Positions 7,914 through 16,083 of a stretch of 64,000 bases of DNA are shown piece after piece (positions within the stretch are counted from its first letter, which is position 1; each line of letters begins with the position of its first letter). Under the pieces are notes generated by a model. That model saw only the letters and a program-made list of their open reading frames with translations. It did not search any database and was not told the DNA's origin. Source of the DNA: an uncultured Lachnospiraceae bacterium (GTDB lineage Bacteria; Bacillota; Clostridia; Lachnospirales; Lachnospiraceae); the NCBI GenBank assembly GCA_910577785.1, contig CAJTNT010000015.1:21406-85405 (forward strand), read 5' to 3'. Both the position numbers and the translations under genes were made by a program.

Positions 7914-9278
7914 ATGAATAAAAATTTGACTTCAAATGGGGATTTGAAGATTTTCCCCCTGCTGATGTGCGGGGGCGCTCTGTTCTCCATGCATTTTGGG
8001 GCGTCTAGCATGGTGTGGCCGATGAACTGGGGGAAAGAAAGCGGGTCGTCGGTATGGCCCGCGTTTGCGGGGGCGTTTATCACATCGCTGCTGCTGGTAA
8101 TTATCACTTATATTGCCCTTGCCAAAGGGGATGGGACTTACAATAAAATCACCAAGCGGATCGTGGGTTCCAAGTTTGGCAATTTCTATACCTGTGTGAC
8201 CATCCTTATCCTCGGCCCCTTTTACGCAATCCCGCGTATGAGCGCGGCTTCCTGGGACTCCATAGTGCAGGCTTTTGGGCTGGATGCGGACAATAAGGTA
8301 CTGCTGATTGCTTTTACGGTGGTCTTTTATGTCATTACTTACTTTTTCCTCATGAACCCAGGGAAAGCGATGGATCGGATTTCCAGCATCCTATTCCCAG
8401 TCCTTCTGATTATTGTGGTAGCGGTAGTAGGCAAGGGCCTGCTGAACCCCATTGCAGAGCCGGTGGCCAAGTCATATGAAGGATCTGCCTTTGCCTATGG
8501 GTTTACCAATGGCTATGCGACGGCGGAGATTTTATGCGCGTTGATTTTCGGCGTAGTTATCTTCAATACATTGAAAAACAAGGGCGTGGGTGAAAGCCGG
8601 ATGACCGCCAATCTGATCCGCGTCGGCATCGTGGGGATTGCCATGCTTTCCTGCACCCATCTGGCGCATATGATAATCGGCGCTAAGACAGGCGGCACGA
8701 TTGGCCTCGAATATACGGCGCTGTACACGGCAGTGGCGGCAGAGCTCTATGGCAAGGTCGGCGGGTATCTGTTCGCCGGGGCGCTATTTTTGGCGGCGCT
8801 GACAACGGCCATCGGCATGACTTCCGGATGTGCAGAGTTCTTCGTGGATACCACGGGAGGGAAATACAGTTATAAGCAGTTTTCGATTGTTATCCTTGTA
8901 TTGAGCATTATTTTTGGCAGCCTGGGCCTTACGAACATCCTATCTATCCTGGGGCCAATCCTTGACGGCATTTATCCAGCGGCAATCGTATTGGTCATCT
9001 ACTATGCCTTTATGCCGCATGCCCTATCCAAGCGCCCGCTCTATGCCTGCAAATGGGCAATGTATGCCGCTTTTGCCCTGGGGATGGTGGACATGTTATG
9101 GAAATACCTTGTGAAATTTGAGCTGGATCCGGGCGGAATCTGCGGCCTCTATCTGAAGCTTCCGCTGGCAGGCGTGTCGCTGGCCTGGATTCCCTGGACG
9201 GCGCTGGCGTTTGTGATCGGTTGGTTCGTCTATAAGAGTTCCCCAGAAACCGATGGAGGAAACGCGGCGGAGGCGTAA
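7914..9278 (+). CDS. brnQ: BrnQ-type branched-chain amino acid transporter
   Basis: A 454-residue polytopic membrane protein of the LIVCS family (cation-coupled uptake of Leu, Ile, Val). Twelve or so hydrophobic segments are visible, starting LKIFPLLMCGGALFSMHFGASSMVWP, which matches the family's N-terminal pattern. The start at 7914 follows AAGGAGAAAAGG. It is the first gene of a cluster with a CoA-transferase, two hotdog ammonia-lyase-like proteins, an acyl-CoA dehydrogenase and EtfBA, so its cargo here may be a beta- or branched-chain amino acid fed to those enzymes. The family is clear; the substrate is inferred only from context. Confidence 0.82.
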   Translation: MNKNLTSNGDLKIFPLLMCGGALFSMHFGASSMVWPMNWGKESGSSVWPAFAGAFITSLLLVIITYIALAKGDGTYNKITKRIVGSKFGNFYTCVTILILGPFYAIPRMSAASWDSIVQAFGLDADNKVLLIAFTVVFYVITYFFLMNPGKAMDRISSILFPVLLIIVVAVVGKGLLNPIAEPVAKSYEGSAFAYGFTNGYATAEILCALIFGVVIFNTLKNKGVGESRMTANLIRVGIVGIAMLSCTHLAHMIIGAKTGGTIGLEYTALYTAVAAELYGKVGGYLFAGALFLAALTTAIGMTSGCAEFFVDTTGGKYSYKQFSIVILVLSIIFGSLGLTNILSILGPILDGIYPAAIVLVIYYAFMPHALSKRPLYACKWAMYAAFALGMVDMLWKYLVKFELDPGGICGLYLKLPLAGVSLAWIPWTALAFVIGWFVYKSSPETDGGNAAEA

Positions 9279-9361
9279 GGAAATGTAGCGGCCATGGAAA
9301 GGATATTGAAGAAGAAACCATAACCTGGAAATAAAGTCATAGAAAAAAGGAGAGAACAATT

Positions 9362-10549
9362 ATGTCAGAGAAAAAAGCATTGGCAGGCCTTAAGGTGATT
9401 GACCTGACTACCGCATTAAGCGGCCCATTCTGCACCATGTTCCTGGGGGATTACGGCGCAGACGTGATTAAGATTGAGCCGGTTGGGGGCGAGCAGTGCC
9501 GCACCTGGGGGCCATTTGATGAGAAAAGCGGCGAGAGCGGGTTCTTCTGCTATGCGAACCGCAACAAGAAAGGCTGCACCTTAAACCTAAAATCGGAAAA
9601 GGGCCTTCAGATGTTCTATGAACTGGTGAAAGACGCAGATTTCCTCTGTGAGAATTACAAGGGCGGCGTGACCAAGAAGCTGAAAATTGATTATGAGACC
9701 ATCCGCAAGATTAACCCGCGCATTATTTATGTATCTGGCTCTGGGTTCGGCGAGGGGAGCCCCATCAGCCACAGGCCATGTTATGACGTGGTGGCGCAGG
9801 CCATGGGCGGCATGCTCTATATGACAGGCTTCAAGGAAGGTGCGCCAGTGAAGGTGGGGCCATCCGTGGCCGACCATGTATCCGGCATCTATCAGGCCGT
9901 GGGGGCGCTGATTGCCCTGCACCACAGGGATATGACCGGCGAGGGGCAGCATGTGGATGTGGCGATGTTTGACACTATTTTCAGCCTGCTGGAGGCAGCC
10001 ATCCCTTATTATACCATGAACGGCGTGGTTACGGAGCGGAACGGCAATGTGGATCCGTCGATTGCCCCCTTTGACGTCTTTCCCTGCAAGGACGGCTATG
10101 TGGCGCTTGGCGTGGGCAATGAGAGGCTTTGGGAAAAATTCTGCAAGACCATCGGCAAGGAGGAATTGCTGGAAGATGCGCGTTTCAAGACCAATGACCT
10201 GCGGGTGAGGAACTACCTGGACGCCCTCCAGGGGCTGATCCGCGGCTGGGCAAAGGATTATACGAAGAAGGAGCTGGAAGATATGATGGATGCGGCGGGG
10301 ATTCCCTGCGGGCCGGTGCTGAACATCAAGGAAGTCATCGAGCATCCCCATACGAAAGCCCGTGAGATGATCGTACACTGCCAGCATCCGACCGTAGGGG
10401 ACATGGCCTTCCAGGGCGTGGTGGCCAAACTGTCCGCAACGCCAGGCATGGTCGAGACAGCATCCCCGCTGCTGGGGCAGCATAACCAGGAGGTATTTGG
10501 TCTTTCGGCAGAGGAAGAAGCCCAGCTGAAAGAAGAAGGTGTGATTTAG
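9362..10549 (+). CDS. Family III (CaiB/BaiF) CoA-transferase
   Basis: A 395-residue soluble CoA-transferase that would move CoA between an acyl-CoA donor and a carboxylate acceptor. Family features: N-terminal LAGLKVIDLTTALSGPFCTMFLGDYGADVIKIEP, NRNKKGCTLNLKSEKG near residue 65, and HVDVAMFDTIFSLLEAA near residue 200. The conserved catalytic aspartate of the family is expected in the YDVVAQAMGG region near residue 140-170. The cluster context suggests it activates an amino acid or recycles CoA from the final acyl-CoA product. An AAAAAAGGAGAG ribosome-binding site precedes it. Substrate not established. Confidence 0.85.
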   Translation: MSEKKALAGLKVIDLTTALSGPFCTMFLGDYGADVIKIEPVGGEQCRTWGPFDEKSGESGFFCYANRNKKGCTLNLKSEKGLQMFYELVKDADFLCENYKGGVTKKLKIDYETIRKINPRIIYVSGSGFGEGSPISHRPCYDVVAQAMGGMLYMTGFKEGAPVKVGPSVADHVSGIYQAVGALIALHHRDMTGEGQHVDVAMFDTIFSLLEAAIPYYTMNGVVTERNGNVDPSIAPFDVFPCKDGYVALGVGNERLWEKFCKTIGKEELLEDARFKTNDLRVRNYLDALQGLIRGWAKDYTKKELEDMMDAAGIPCGPVLNIKEVIEHPHTKAREMIVHCQHPTVGDMAFQGVVAKLSATPGMVETASPLLGQHNQEVFGLSAEEEAQLKEEGVI

Positions 10550-10661
10550 CTGCAAAGAAGCAGAGTGCAGGTTGTGGAAGCTGCCCTTATTAAGAAAGCG
10601 GGGCGTAGATTTTTATAATTGCTTACCCAAAAATTTACATATATCAAGGAGGAACAAAATT

Positions 10662-11141
10662 ATGGCAAGGAAAGTATCTTATCTCAGCTACAACATGACC
10701 ACGGCGGATGCCAACAACCAGGATGGGCTGGTGCCGTTCGGGCGCCAGTGGGATTTCATTGGCGACGTCGAGACGGAGCAGATGATCCTTAATGACGGGG
10801 ACGAATCCCTGTGCCTGGGCTATCATGACTGCAAAATTTATGAGGACGCTTATGTGGGGGACATGATGGAGTACAAGGCAACGATGACCCATGTGGGCAA
10901 TACCTCCCGTGACTGCCGGATTGAAGTATTTAAGCTGGCGACCCCGGCAGCCCGCGCCGGCGTAAAGGATGCAAAGCCAGGGGACATGGTATGGTTTGAC
11001 AAGCCCGTCCTGTGTACGGAGGGCAATGTGCGCCTGGTAGTGAAGAAGCATCTTCAGCGCGGGGAACAGCCGGACGGCCTGGTAAGGGATCCCTGGCGCG
11101 AGCTGGAAGACTTCCCGGAAGATGAGGATATTGCGTTATAA
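10662..11141 (+). CDS. Hotdog-fold protein resembling beta-aminoacyl-CoA ammonia-lyase (subunit 1)
   Basis: 159 residues. The central part (GDVETEQMILNDGDESL, then YVGDMMEYKATMTHVGN and FKLAT) follows the pattern I recall for beta-alanyl-CoA ammonia-lyase of Clostridium propionicum and 3-aminobutyryl-CoA ammonia-lyase (Kal), small hotdog enzymes that remove NH3 from a beta-aminoacyl-CoA to give an enoyl-CoA. The acidic GDVxTE segment is kept, but the family's HYxGxxVNGAR segment is degenerate (NNQDGLVPFGR). The start at 10662 follows AAGGAGGAAC; the in-frame extension to 10572 has no such site. The next gene encodes a second hotdog protein with the opposite pattern, suggesting a hetero-oligomer. 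Confidence is high for the fold family, moderate for the reaction. Confidence 0.68.
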   Translation: MARKVSYLSYNMTTADANNQDGLVPFGRQWDFIGDVETEQMILNDGDESLCLGYHDCKIYEDAYVGDMMEYKATMTHVGNTSRDCRIEVFKLATPAARAGVKDAKPGDMVWFDKPVLCTEGNVRLVVKKHLQRGEQPDGLVRDPWRELEDFPEDEDIAL

Positions 11142-11205
11142 AAAAGTGCTTATGCAAAGTATCAAGTGATTTGTAAATTTTGTAAAATCGGAAAGGAGAA
11201 TTATT

Positions 11206-11574
11206 ATGGAAACAATTACGATGCGTTATAGGATGTCTGACCGCGATGTTTTTTATGGCGGCGGGGTTGTAAATGGAGCCAGGAGCATCACGTTGATGAA
11301 CGATGCCGCAAACCGCCTGATGGCAAAGGTGTTCCACAATGTGGGGCACTGCCTGGAAGTGAAGAAGGTGCGCCTGTATGTGCCGGTATTCGCCGGGGAT
11401 TATATGGAGTATATTGCCCGCATCAAGAAAGTGGAAGGGAAGAAGGCGCTGATTGAAGTCCGTGCGTTCAAGATCATTGAAGTGCCAGAGAACCCGCCAT
11501 TCCCAAGCTCCATCGACGTGTTGGAGGATCCGCCTCTGTGTACCGTGACACAGTTTATCTATGAGGCAAATTAA
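11206..11574 (+). CDS. Hotdog-fold protein resembling beta-aminoacyl-CoA ammonia-lyase (subunit 2)
   Basis: 122 residues. MSDRDVFYGGGVVNGARS near residue 10 matches the family's N-terminal segment, and VFAGDYMEYIARIKKVEGK matches the YVGDFMEY strand-helix region. In contrast to the preceding protein, the acidic GDVxTE stretch is replaced by NDAANRLM, so the glutamate is missing. GGAAAGGAG precedes the ATG, 64 bases after subunit 1. Both genes probably encode partners in one enzyme, each supplying part of the active site; alternatively this one acts on a different acyl-CoA or is structural. Confidence 0.62.
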   Translation: METITMRYRMSDRDVFYGGGVVNGARSITLMNDAANRLMAKVFHNVGHCLEVKKVRLYVPVFAGDYMEYIARIKKVEGKKALIEVRAFKIIEVPENPPFPSSIDVLEDPPLCTVTQFIYEAN

Positions 11575-11595
11575 ATAAAAAAGGAGAAGAACCAT

Positions 11596-12735
11596 ATGGA
11601 TTTTGCGTTGACAGAACAACAGCAATTGATACAGAGGGCTGCCAGGGAATTTGCAGAAAAGGAGCTGGCAGCAGGGGCAATCGAACGGGACAGGACAGAA
11701 GAGTTCCCCATGGATATCCTCAAGAAATTGGGCGATGCCGGGCTGATTGGCCTGCAGTTCCCCAAAGAGTTTGGCGGCAAGGGGATTGACTACCTGTCAT
11801 TTATCCTGGTGGTGGAAGAGCTGTGCAAGGTAGATTCCGCCTTTGGCATTGCGTATGCGATTTCCTCCACGTTTACCACGGGGATTGAGCTGTTTGGCAG
11901 CAAGGAGCAGAAGCAGCGCTGCATGCCAAGGCTGTTTGCTGGGGACGCCATTGGGTGTTTTGCCCTGACCGAGCCGGACGCAGGCTCTGACGCAGGAGCG
12001 GCGAAGGCAACGGCAGTCCGGGAAGGGGATCATTATATCATCAATGGCACGAAGCACTTCATTACCAACGGGGCAGTTGCTGAATATTGCATGCTGATTG
12101 CCAATACCGACCCTTCCAAGGGGGCAAAGGGGCTCAGTGCTTTTTTGGTAGACCTGAAGACAACGCCGGGCGTACGGGTTGGGCATATCGAAAATAAATG
12201 CGGCATCCGCAGCGCTAAGGTTGCAGAGCTGATTTTTGAGGATGTGCACATTCCGGCTGACCGTCTGATTGGCGAGGAAGGGAAAGGCTTTAAATATGCG
12301 CTGACGGCTCTCAATGCAGGCAGGCTCGGCGTGGCGGCGCAGGGGATTGGGCTGGCACAGGCGGCTTTTGACACTGCCAAGGAATATATGAAGGAGAGGA
12401 AACAGTTTGGGAAGCCGATTTGTGCGAACCAGTATCTGGCCTTCCGTATGGCAGATTTAGAGACAGAGATTGATATGGCCAGGCTGCTGCTGTACAAGGG
12501 CGTCTGGAAGCAGCAGAATGGAGAGAATTTTGCCATAGACGCCTCCAAGGCGAAGCTGGTATGCACAAATACGGCAATGAAGGTGACGACAGAATGCATA
12601 CAGAGCATGGGCGGCGCAGGATATATGAGGGAACAGCAGGTGGAGCGGATGTTCCGGGATGCGAAGATTACGCAGATTTATGAAGGGACAAATGAAATCC
12701 AGCGGCTGATTATCAGTGGCGATATCTTCCGCTGA
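11596..12735 (+). CDS. Acyl-CoA dehydrogenase (predicted enoyl-CoA reductase with EtfAB)
   Basis: A 379-residue FAD-dependent acyl-CoA dehydrogenase of the short-chain type. Seen: FALTEPDAGSDAGA (substrate/FAD loop, about 120-135), the RKQFGKPI segment, QSMGGAGYMREQQVERMFRDAK, and YEGTNEIQR near the C-terminus, carrying the usual catalytic-base glutamate. In the cluster it would work with the EtfB/EtfA encoded downstream, probably in the reductive direction (2-enoyl-CoA to acyl-CoA), as acryloyl-CoA reductase does in C. propionicum. AAAGGAGAAG precedes the ATG, 21 bases after the hotdog gene. A terminator-like hairpin separates it from etfB. Confidence 0.88.
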   Translation: MDFALTEQQQLIQRAAREFAEKELAAGAIERDRTEEFPMDILKKLGDAGLIGLQFPKEFGGKGIDYLSFILVVEELCKVDSAFGIAYAISSTFTTGIELFGSKEQKQRCMPRLFAGDAIGCFALTEPDAGSDAGAAKATAVREGDHYIINGTKHFITNGAVAEYCMLIANTDPSKGAKGLSAFLVDLKTTPGVRVGHIENKCGIRSAKVAELIFEDVHIPADRLIGEEGKGFKYALTALNAGRLGVAAQGIGLAQAAFDTAKEYMKERKQFGKPICANQYLAFRMADLETEIDMARLLLYKGVWKQQNGENFAIDASKAKLVCTNTAMKVTTECIQSMGGAGYMREQQVERMFRDAKITQIYEGTNEIQRLIISGDIFR

Positions 12736-12786
12736 AAGATATAGTTCATTCGTGCGGGTCATACGAGGGAGAGAAATTGCTTTTGG

Positions 12787-12851
12787 AATGCTCTTGGGAA
12801 GTTATGGGATCGATGGATTTGGGTAGCTTTCCAAGGGCATTTTTTGTTTTT
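12787..12851 (+). terminator. Terminator between acyl-CoA dehydrogenase and etfB
   Basis: AATGCTCTTGGGAAG (12787-12801) pairs with CTTTCCAAGGGCATT (12827-12841), allowing two G-T pairs, followed by a T-rich tail (TTTTGTTTTT). It implies lower or separate expression of etfBA. Confidence 0.75.
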
Positions 12852-12915
12852 GAGGGGATTTTAATTTAAGGGCGTATGGTAACGCAGGGCTGAAAAAACA
12901 GGAGGGATTTGGGAA

Positions 12916-13812
12916 ATGGCAAGCGTGGTTGTATATTTCGATGTGATACAGCTATCCAATCAGAATGGAAAAGCCGGGGAGAGGCATTTGGATGTTATGA
13001 GCCGGAATCTGATTTCTCTGGCTTGCAAGATGAAGGATAAGGCAGGAGGGGAGATTGTGGCAGTTCTGATTGGGCAGAGGGAGGACGGGATTTATCTGAG
13101 GGAGGCGCTGGCGGCGGGGTGCGGCCGGGCGGTATTGGCACAGCCGCTGCAGGCAGGGTGGGATGCGTATTTGGCGGCGGCGCTGGCTGTTTGGGCAGGC
13201 GGGGAGGCGCTTTTGATGGGCGGCCGGGCAATGGACGGGGGGACGTCTTATCTGGACGGTCAGGTGTCAGAGCTGCTCCATATCCCGCATGTCAGTGGGG
13301 TATCAGATATATTAGGCGTCTCTGGCCGGCAATTGACAGTGGCAGGCAGAGGGAATGGCTGGAATCATGGGAATGGTGGGAATGATTTGCAGGCTGAGAT
13401 TGCGGTAGAGATGCCGTGCCTGCTTACCGTAGGGGAGAAGGAGCAGGAAGCGCTACCGATTTCTGTGGAGGGAATCCTTCAGGCATTTGAGAAGGAAATA
13501 CAGTTTGTGGCGCGGGATGAGGGGGAACAGCTGGCCTGCAGCTTTTTGGGCAGGGAGAGCCTGGACGGCCTGTGCAGCCTGCAGGTTTTGGAAGAGATTG
13601 CCGACGAAACATCCCGTGCCTGTGAAATGATAAATTGTATCCCTATCACAGACGGTACAGAGACTGAGGGGCAAAATACCATAAAATGCATCCTATCCGC
13701 AAATGGCGCAGAGACAGCAGGGCAAGAATCTGGGGGAAAAACAGGCATAGGGAATGTAACGTATAAAGAGGCGGTAAAGATACTGATGGAAAAATGGAAG
13801 GAAAGGGGATAA
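12916..13812 (+). CDS. etfB: Electron transfer flavoprotein beta subunit (divergent)
   Basis: A 298-residue EtfB-like protein, partner of EtfA, expected to carry electrons between NADH (and perhaps ferredoxin) and the acyl-CoA dehydrogenase. Family marks: MGGRAMDGGTSYLDGQVSELL near residue 100 (usual form GxQAxDGDT..VGPxLAE), followed by IPHVSGV, and PCLLTVGEKEQE (usual PALLTV). It is longer than the usual roughly 260 residues because of extra sequence after residue 210 (Asp/Thr/Gly-rich segments). CAGGAGGG precedes the ATG. Only four bases separate it from etfA. Divergence from canonical EtfB is notable; the pairing makes the assignment firm. Confidence 0.82.
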   Translation: MASVVVYFDVIQLSNQNGKAGERHLDVMSRNLISLACKMKDKAGGEIVAVLIGQREDGIYLREALAAGCGRAVLAQPLQAGWDAYLAAALAVWAGGEALLMGGRAMDGGTSYLDGQVSELLHIPHVSGVSDILGVSGRQLTVAGRGNGWNHGNGGNDLQAEIAVEMPCLLTVGEKEQEALPISVEGILQAFEKEIQFVARDEGEQLACSFLGRESLDGLCSLQVLEEIADETSRACEMINCIPITDGTETEGQNTIKCILSANGAETAGQESGGKTGIGNVTYKEAVKILMEKWKERG

Positions 13813-13816
13813 GCTT

Positions 13817-14878
13817 ATGAAGAGGATTTATGTGTATTTGGAAATGTTTCAGGGAAAGCTATCTATGTCAGATTTTGGCTGCCTGGAAACAGCATCCGAG
13901 GCCGCAGAGCCGGGAGACCGGGTTATGGCTTTTGTATATGGCAGCCCGCAAGATGCAGGCCGCTATGCAAAAGAGCTGTTTTCCAAGGGAGTGGACACCT
14001 TGTTATGGATACGCGGTTCTGATTTTGACAAGTTCCTTTTATCCGGGCAGGCAATCCTTGGCATGGCGCAGTATCTGGAAAGAGATCAGACAGCAGGAGC
14101 CGTCATTTTCCCGGCAACCCCGCTGGGGAACCGACTGGCCGCGCATCTTGGGATGAGGCTTTGCACCGCTTCCGTTTTGGACTGCATCCAGATCGCCAGG
14201 GAGCCGAAGGCAGGAAATTTTCTTTTCGACAGGCCTTCTGAGCAGGGCAGGAAAATCATCCGCTATGGTTTCCCACAAGATAAACTGCCTATTGCCACAC
14301 TGAAAAGAAATCCGCACATGGGAGGAAATATCCGTCTGGATAGAAGCGTTCCCATGGAAGGAAGCATCTCCCTGGAAGGAAGTATCCGACGGGAGGGCAG
14401 TGAAAAAAGGCAGCGCCAGATTATTTTCCTCGATCCAGAGGCAGTTTCCCCTAAGGCATGTCTGATTTCCAGAAGAGAGATTGCCGCCCCAAGCTGCGAT
14501 ATCACTAGCCAGCCTTGCCTGGTCGCAGGAGGCCTGGGAATCCGGAGGCGGGAAGATTTCAGGCTGCTGGAGCAGCTGGCAGAAAAACTGGGCGGTGCGC
14601 TATGCGTAACCCGCCCGATTGTAGAGAAGGGATGGTACCCCCAAGATATCCAGGTAGGCCTAAGCGGCAAGCAGGTAAGCCCCAAGCGATACCTTGCCAT
14701 CGGCATATCCGGCGCATTCCAGCATACCGTTGGCATGTCGGAATCAGACTATATCATTGCCATTAACCTGGATCGGAACGCCCCTATTTTTGACGTGGCA
14801 GATTTTGGGATTGTCGGGGATTATAGAGAAATCATTCCGCATTTTTACCATTTACTTGCGCAAGCCTCTGTGCTATAA
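13817..14878 (+). CDS. etfA: Electron transfer flavoprotein alpha subunit
   Basis: A 353-residue EtfA. The C-terminal FAD domain is canonical: VAGGLGIRRREDF, TRPIVEKGWYPQDIQVGLSGK, YLAIGISGAFQHTVGM, INLDRNAPIFDVADFGIVGD. The N-terminal domain is divergent. Between the domains (about residues 170-200) lies a low-complexity stretch with a repeated EGSI motif encoded by an 18-bp tandem repeat (14354-14389). Expected to form a cytoplasmic heterodimer with the adjacent EtfB and to reduce the upstream acyl-CoA dehydrogenase. AAGGGGATAAGCTT precedes the ATG. Confidence 0.9.
   Translation: MKRIYVYLEMFQGKLSMSDFGCLETASEAAEPGDRVMAFVYGSPQDAGRYAKELFSKGVDTLLWIRGSDFDKFLLSGQAILGMAQYLERDQTAGAVIFPATPLGNRLAAHLGMRLCTASVLDCIQIAREPKAGNFLFDRPSEQGRKIIRYGFPQDKLPIATLKRNPHMGGNIRLDRSVPMEGSISLEGSIRREGSEKRQRQIIFLDPEAVSPKACLISRREIAAPSCDITSQPCLVAGGLGIRRREDFRLLEQLAEKLGGALCVTRPIVEKGWYPQDIQVGLSGKQVSPKRYLAIGISGAFQHTVGMSESDYIIAINLDRNAPIFDVADFGIVGDYREIIPHFYHLLAQASVL
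14354..14401 (+). repeat. 18-bp tandem repeat inside etfA
   Basis: Two near-identical 18-base units (14354-14371 and 14372-14389, both containing TGGAAGGAAG) followed by a partial third unit (14390-14401). They encode repeated (M/L)EGSI(S/R) hexapeptides in the interdomain linker and keep the reading frame. Confidence 0.7.
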
Positions 14879-14879
14879 T
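14851..14879 (+). promoter_or_regulatory. Extended -10 promoter for the alpha/beta hydrolase gene
   Basis: TTTACT (14851-14856), a 17-base spacer ending in TGC, and TATAAT (14874-14879). The TGN extended -10 makes it convincing. It lies within the last codons of etfA and about 65 bases before the hydrolase start. Confidence 0.65.
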
Positions 14880-14944
14880 GCAGGGCAGAGAATTTTAGAA
14901 CAGAATCAACGGATGCATATGTCTGCATAAGGAGGATGACAGCT

Positions 14945-15874
14945 ATGGAAAACCTACAGAAATCCCATTTCACCTTTCTTTCTTCCCAGGACGGCTTGTC
15001 CCTGGATGCCCTTCTGCTCACTCCGCCACATCCCAAAGCCGTCCTGCAGATTGCCCATGGGATGTGTGAGCACAAGGAGCGTTACGTCCCTTTTATGGAA
15101 TACATGTCCCGTTCAGGCTTCGCCTGCGTCATCCATGACCACAGGGGGCATGGCAAGAGCATCCGCAGGCCGGAGGATTTAGGCTATTTCTACGAAAACG
15201 GCGGCGCTGCCCTTGTAGAAGATCTATACCAGCTCACCAAGGAAACCAAACAAAAATTCCACAACCTCCCCTATTTCCTGTTTGGCCACAGCATGGGCTC
15301 CCTGGCCGTGCGCTGCTACGCTAAGAAATATGACAAGGCCATCAACGGATTAGTCATATGCGGCTGCCCCAGCAACAACCCCATGGCCGGCATGGGCCTG
15401 ATGCTTGACAAGATCCTGCAGAAACTCAAAGGCCCGCATGCCAGAAGCCGCATTGTAGACACCCTGTTCTCCCAAAGCTTTGAAAAGCCTTTCCGCCAGG
15501 AGCGCCGCCAGCATGCCTGGGTCTGCAGCGACAGCAAGGTAGTGGAGGCCTATAACCGCGACCCCTTATGCAGCTTCACTTTCACCCTAAATGGCTATGA
15601 ATCCCTTCTGTGGCTGGTACGGAACACGTATTCCACGCAAGGCTGGGCAGTAGAAAACCCGTCCCTGCCAATCTTATTTCTCTCAGGAGAAAACGACCCC
15701 TGCATGCTCAGCAAAGAGAAATTCCAGGAGGCCGTATCCCTGATGCAAAAACTTGGCTACTGCAATGTCAGCCATCGCCTGTATCCAGGCATGCGCCACG
15801 AAATCCTCAATGAGTCTGGTAAGGAAAAGGTGTATGCGGATGTGGAAGCTTTTTACAAGATGTGTTTAGCCTAG
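14945..15874 (+). CDS. Alpha/beta hydrolase (monoacylglycerol lipase / S33 type)
   Basis: A 309-residue soluble alpha/beta hydrolase with the nucleophile elbow GHSMGS near residue 115 and the preceding HDHRGHGKS oxyanion-region motif. A late histidine in GMRHEILNE fits the catalytic His, and ENDP the acid. It resembles lysophospholipase/monoacylglycerol lipase proteins that cleave lipid esters. ATG 14945 is preferred over 14936 because the AAGGAGG ribosome-binding site (14929-14935) directly abuts the earlier ATG. It has its own promoter at 14851-14879 and appears monocistronic. Confidence 0.85.
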   Translation: MENLQKSHFTFLSSQDGLSLDALLLTPPHPKAVLQIAHGMCEHKERYVPFMEYMSRSGFACVIHDHRGHGKSIRRPEDLGYFYENGGAALVEDLYQLTKETKQKFHNLPYFLFGHSMGSLAVRCYAKKYDKAINGLVICGCPSNNPMAGMGLMLDKILQKLKGPHARSRIVDTLFSQSFEKPFRQERRQHAWVCSDSKVVEAYNRDPLCSFTFTLNGYESLLWLVRNTYSTQGWAVENPSLPILFLSGENDPCMLSKEKFQEAVSLMQKLGYCNVSHRLYPGMRHEILNESGKEKVYADVEAFYKMCLA

Positions 15875-15926
15875 GATATCGCATTTCTCCCGCCTTTTCC
15901 CCAGAAAAATGTCACACAAAAAATAT

Positions 15927-15955
15927 TTGACTATTCTTTCCATTTGTTTTATAAT
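15927..15955 (+). promoter_or_regulatory. Strong sigma-A promoter of yicC
   Basis: TTGACT (15927-15932), a 17-base spacer, and TATAAT (15950-15955), in an A/T-rich setting. Transcription would begin near 15962 and give a leader of about 120 bases before yicC. Confidence 0.85.
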
Positions 15956-15974
15956 AAAATCATCTATGCACTAG

Positions 15975-15996
15975 AGCATGTTTGAAGCATGTTTGA
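15975..15996 (+). repeat. Perfect 11-bp tandem repeat in the yicC leader
   Basis: AGCATGTTTGA occurs twice in direct succession (15975-15985, 15986-15996), starting about 13 bases after the predicted transcription start. An 11-bp period puts both copies on the same face of the helix, as expected for a repeated protein site. Confidence 0.6.
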
Positions 15997-16083
15997 ACAA
16001 CTTTCTAGGACACGAAGCCATATAGGCGTGTCGCAGGTACGGTTTTGTAATGAAGGCTCTAGAGCCAAGAACGGGAGGCATAT

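Noticed and set aside
15975..15996. Tandem repeat as the start of a CRISPR array
   Set aside because: Only two 11-bp copies with no spacers; better explained as a protein-binding repeat in the leader.
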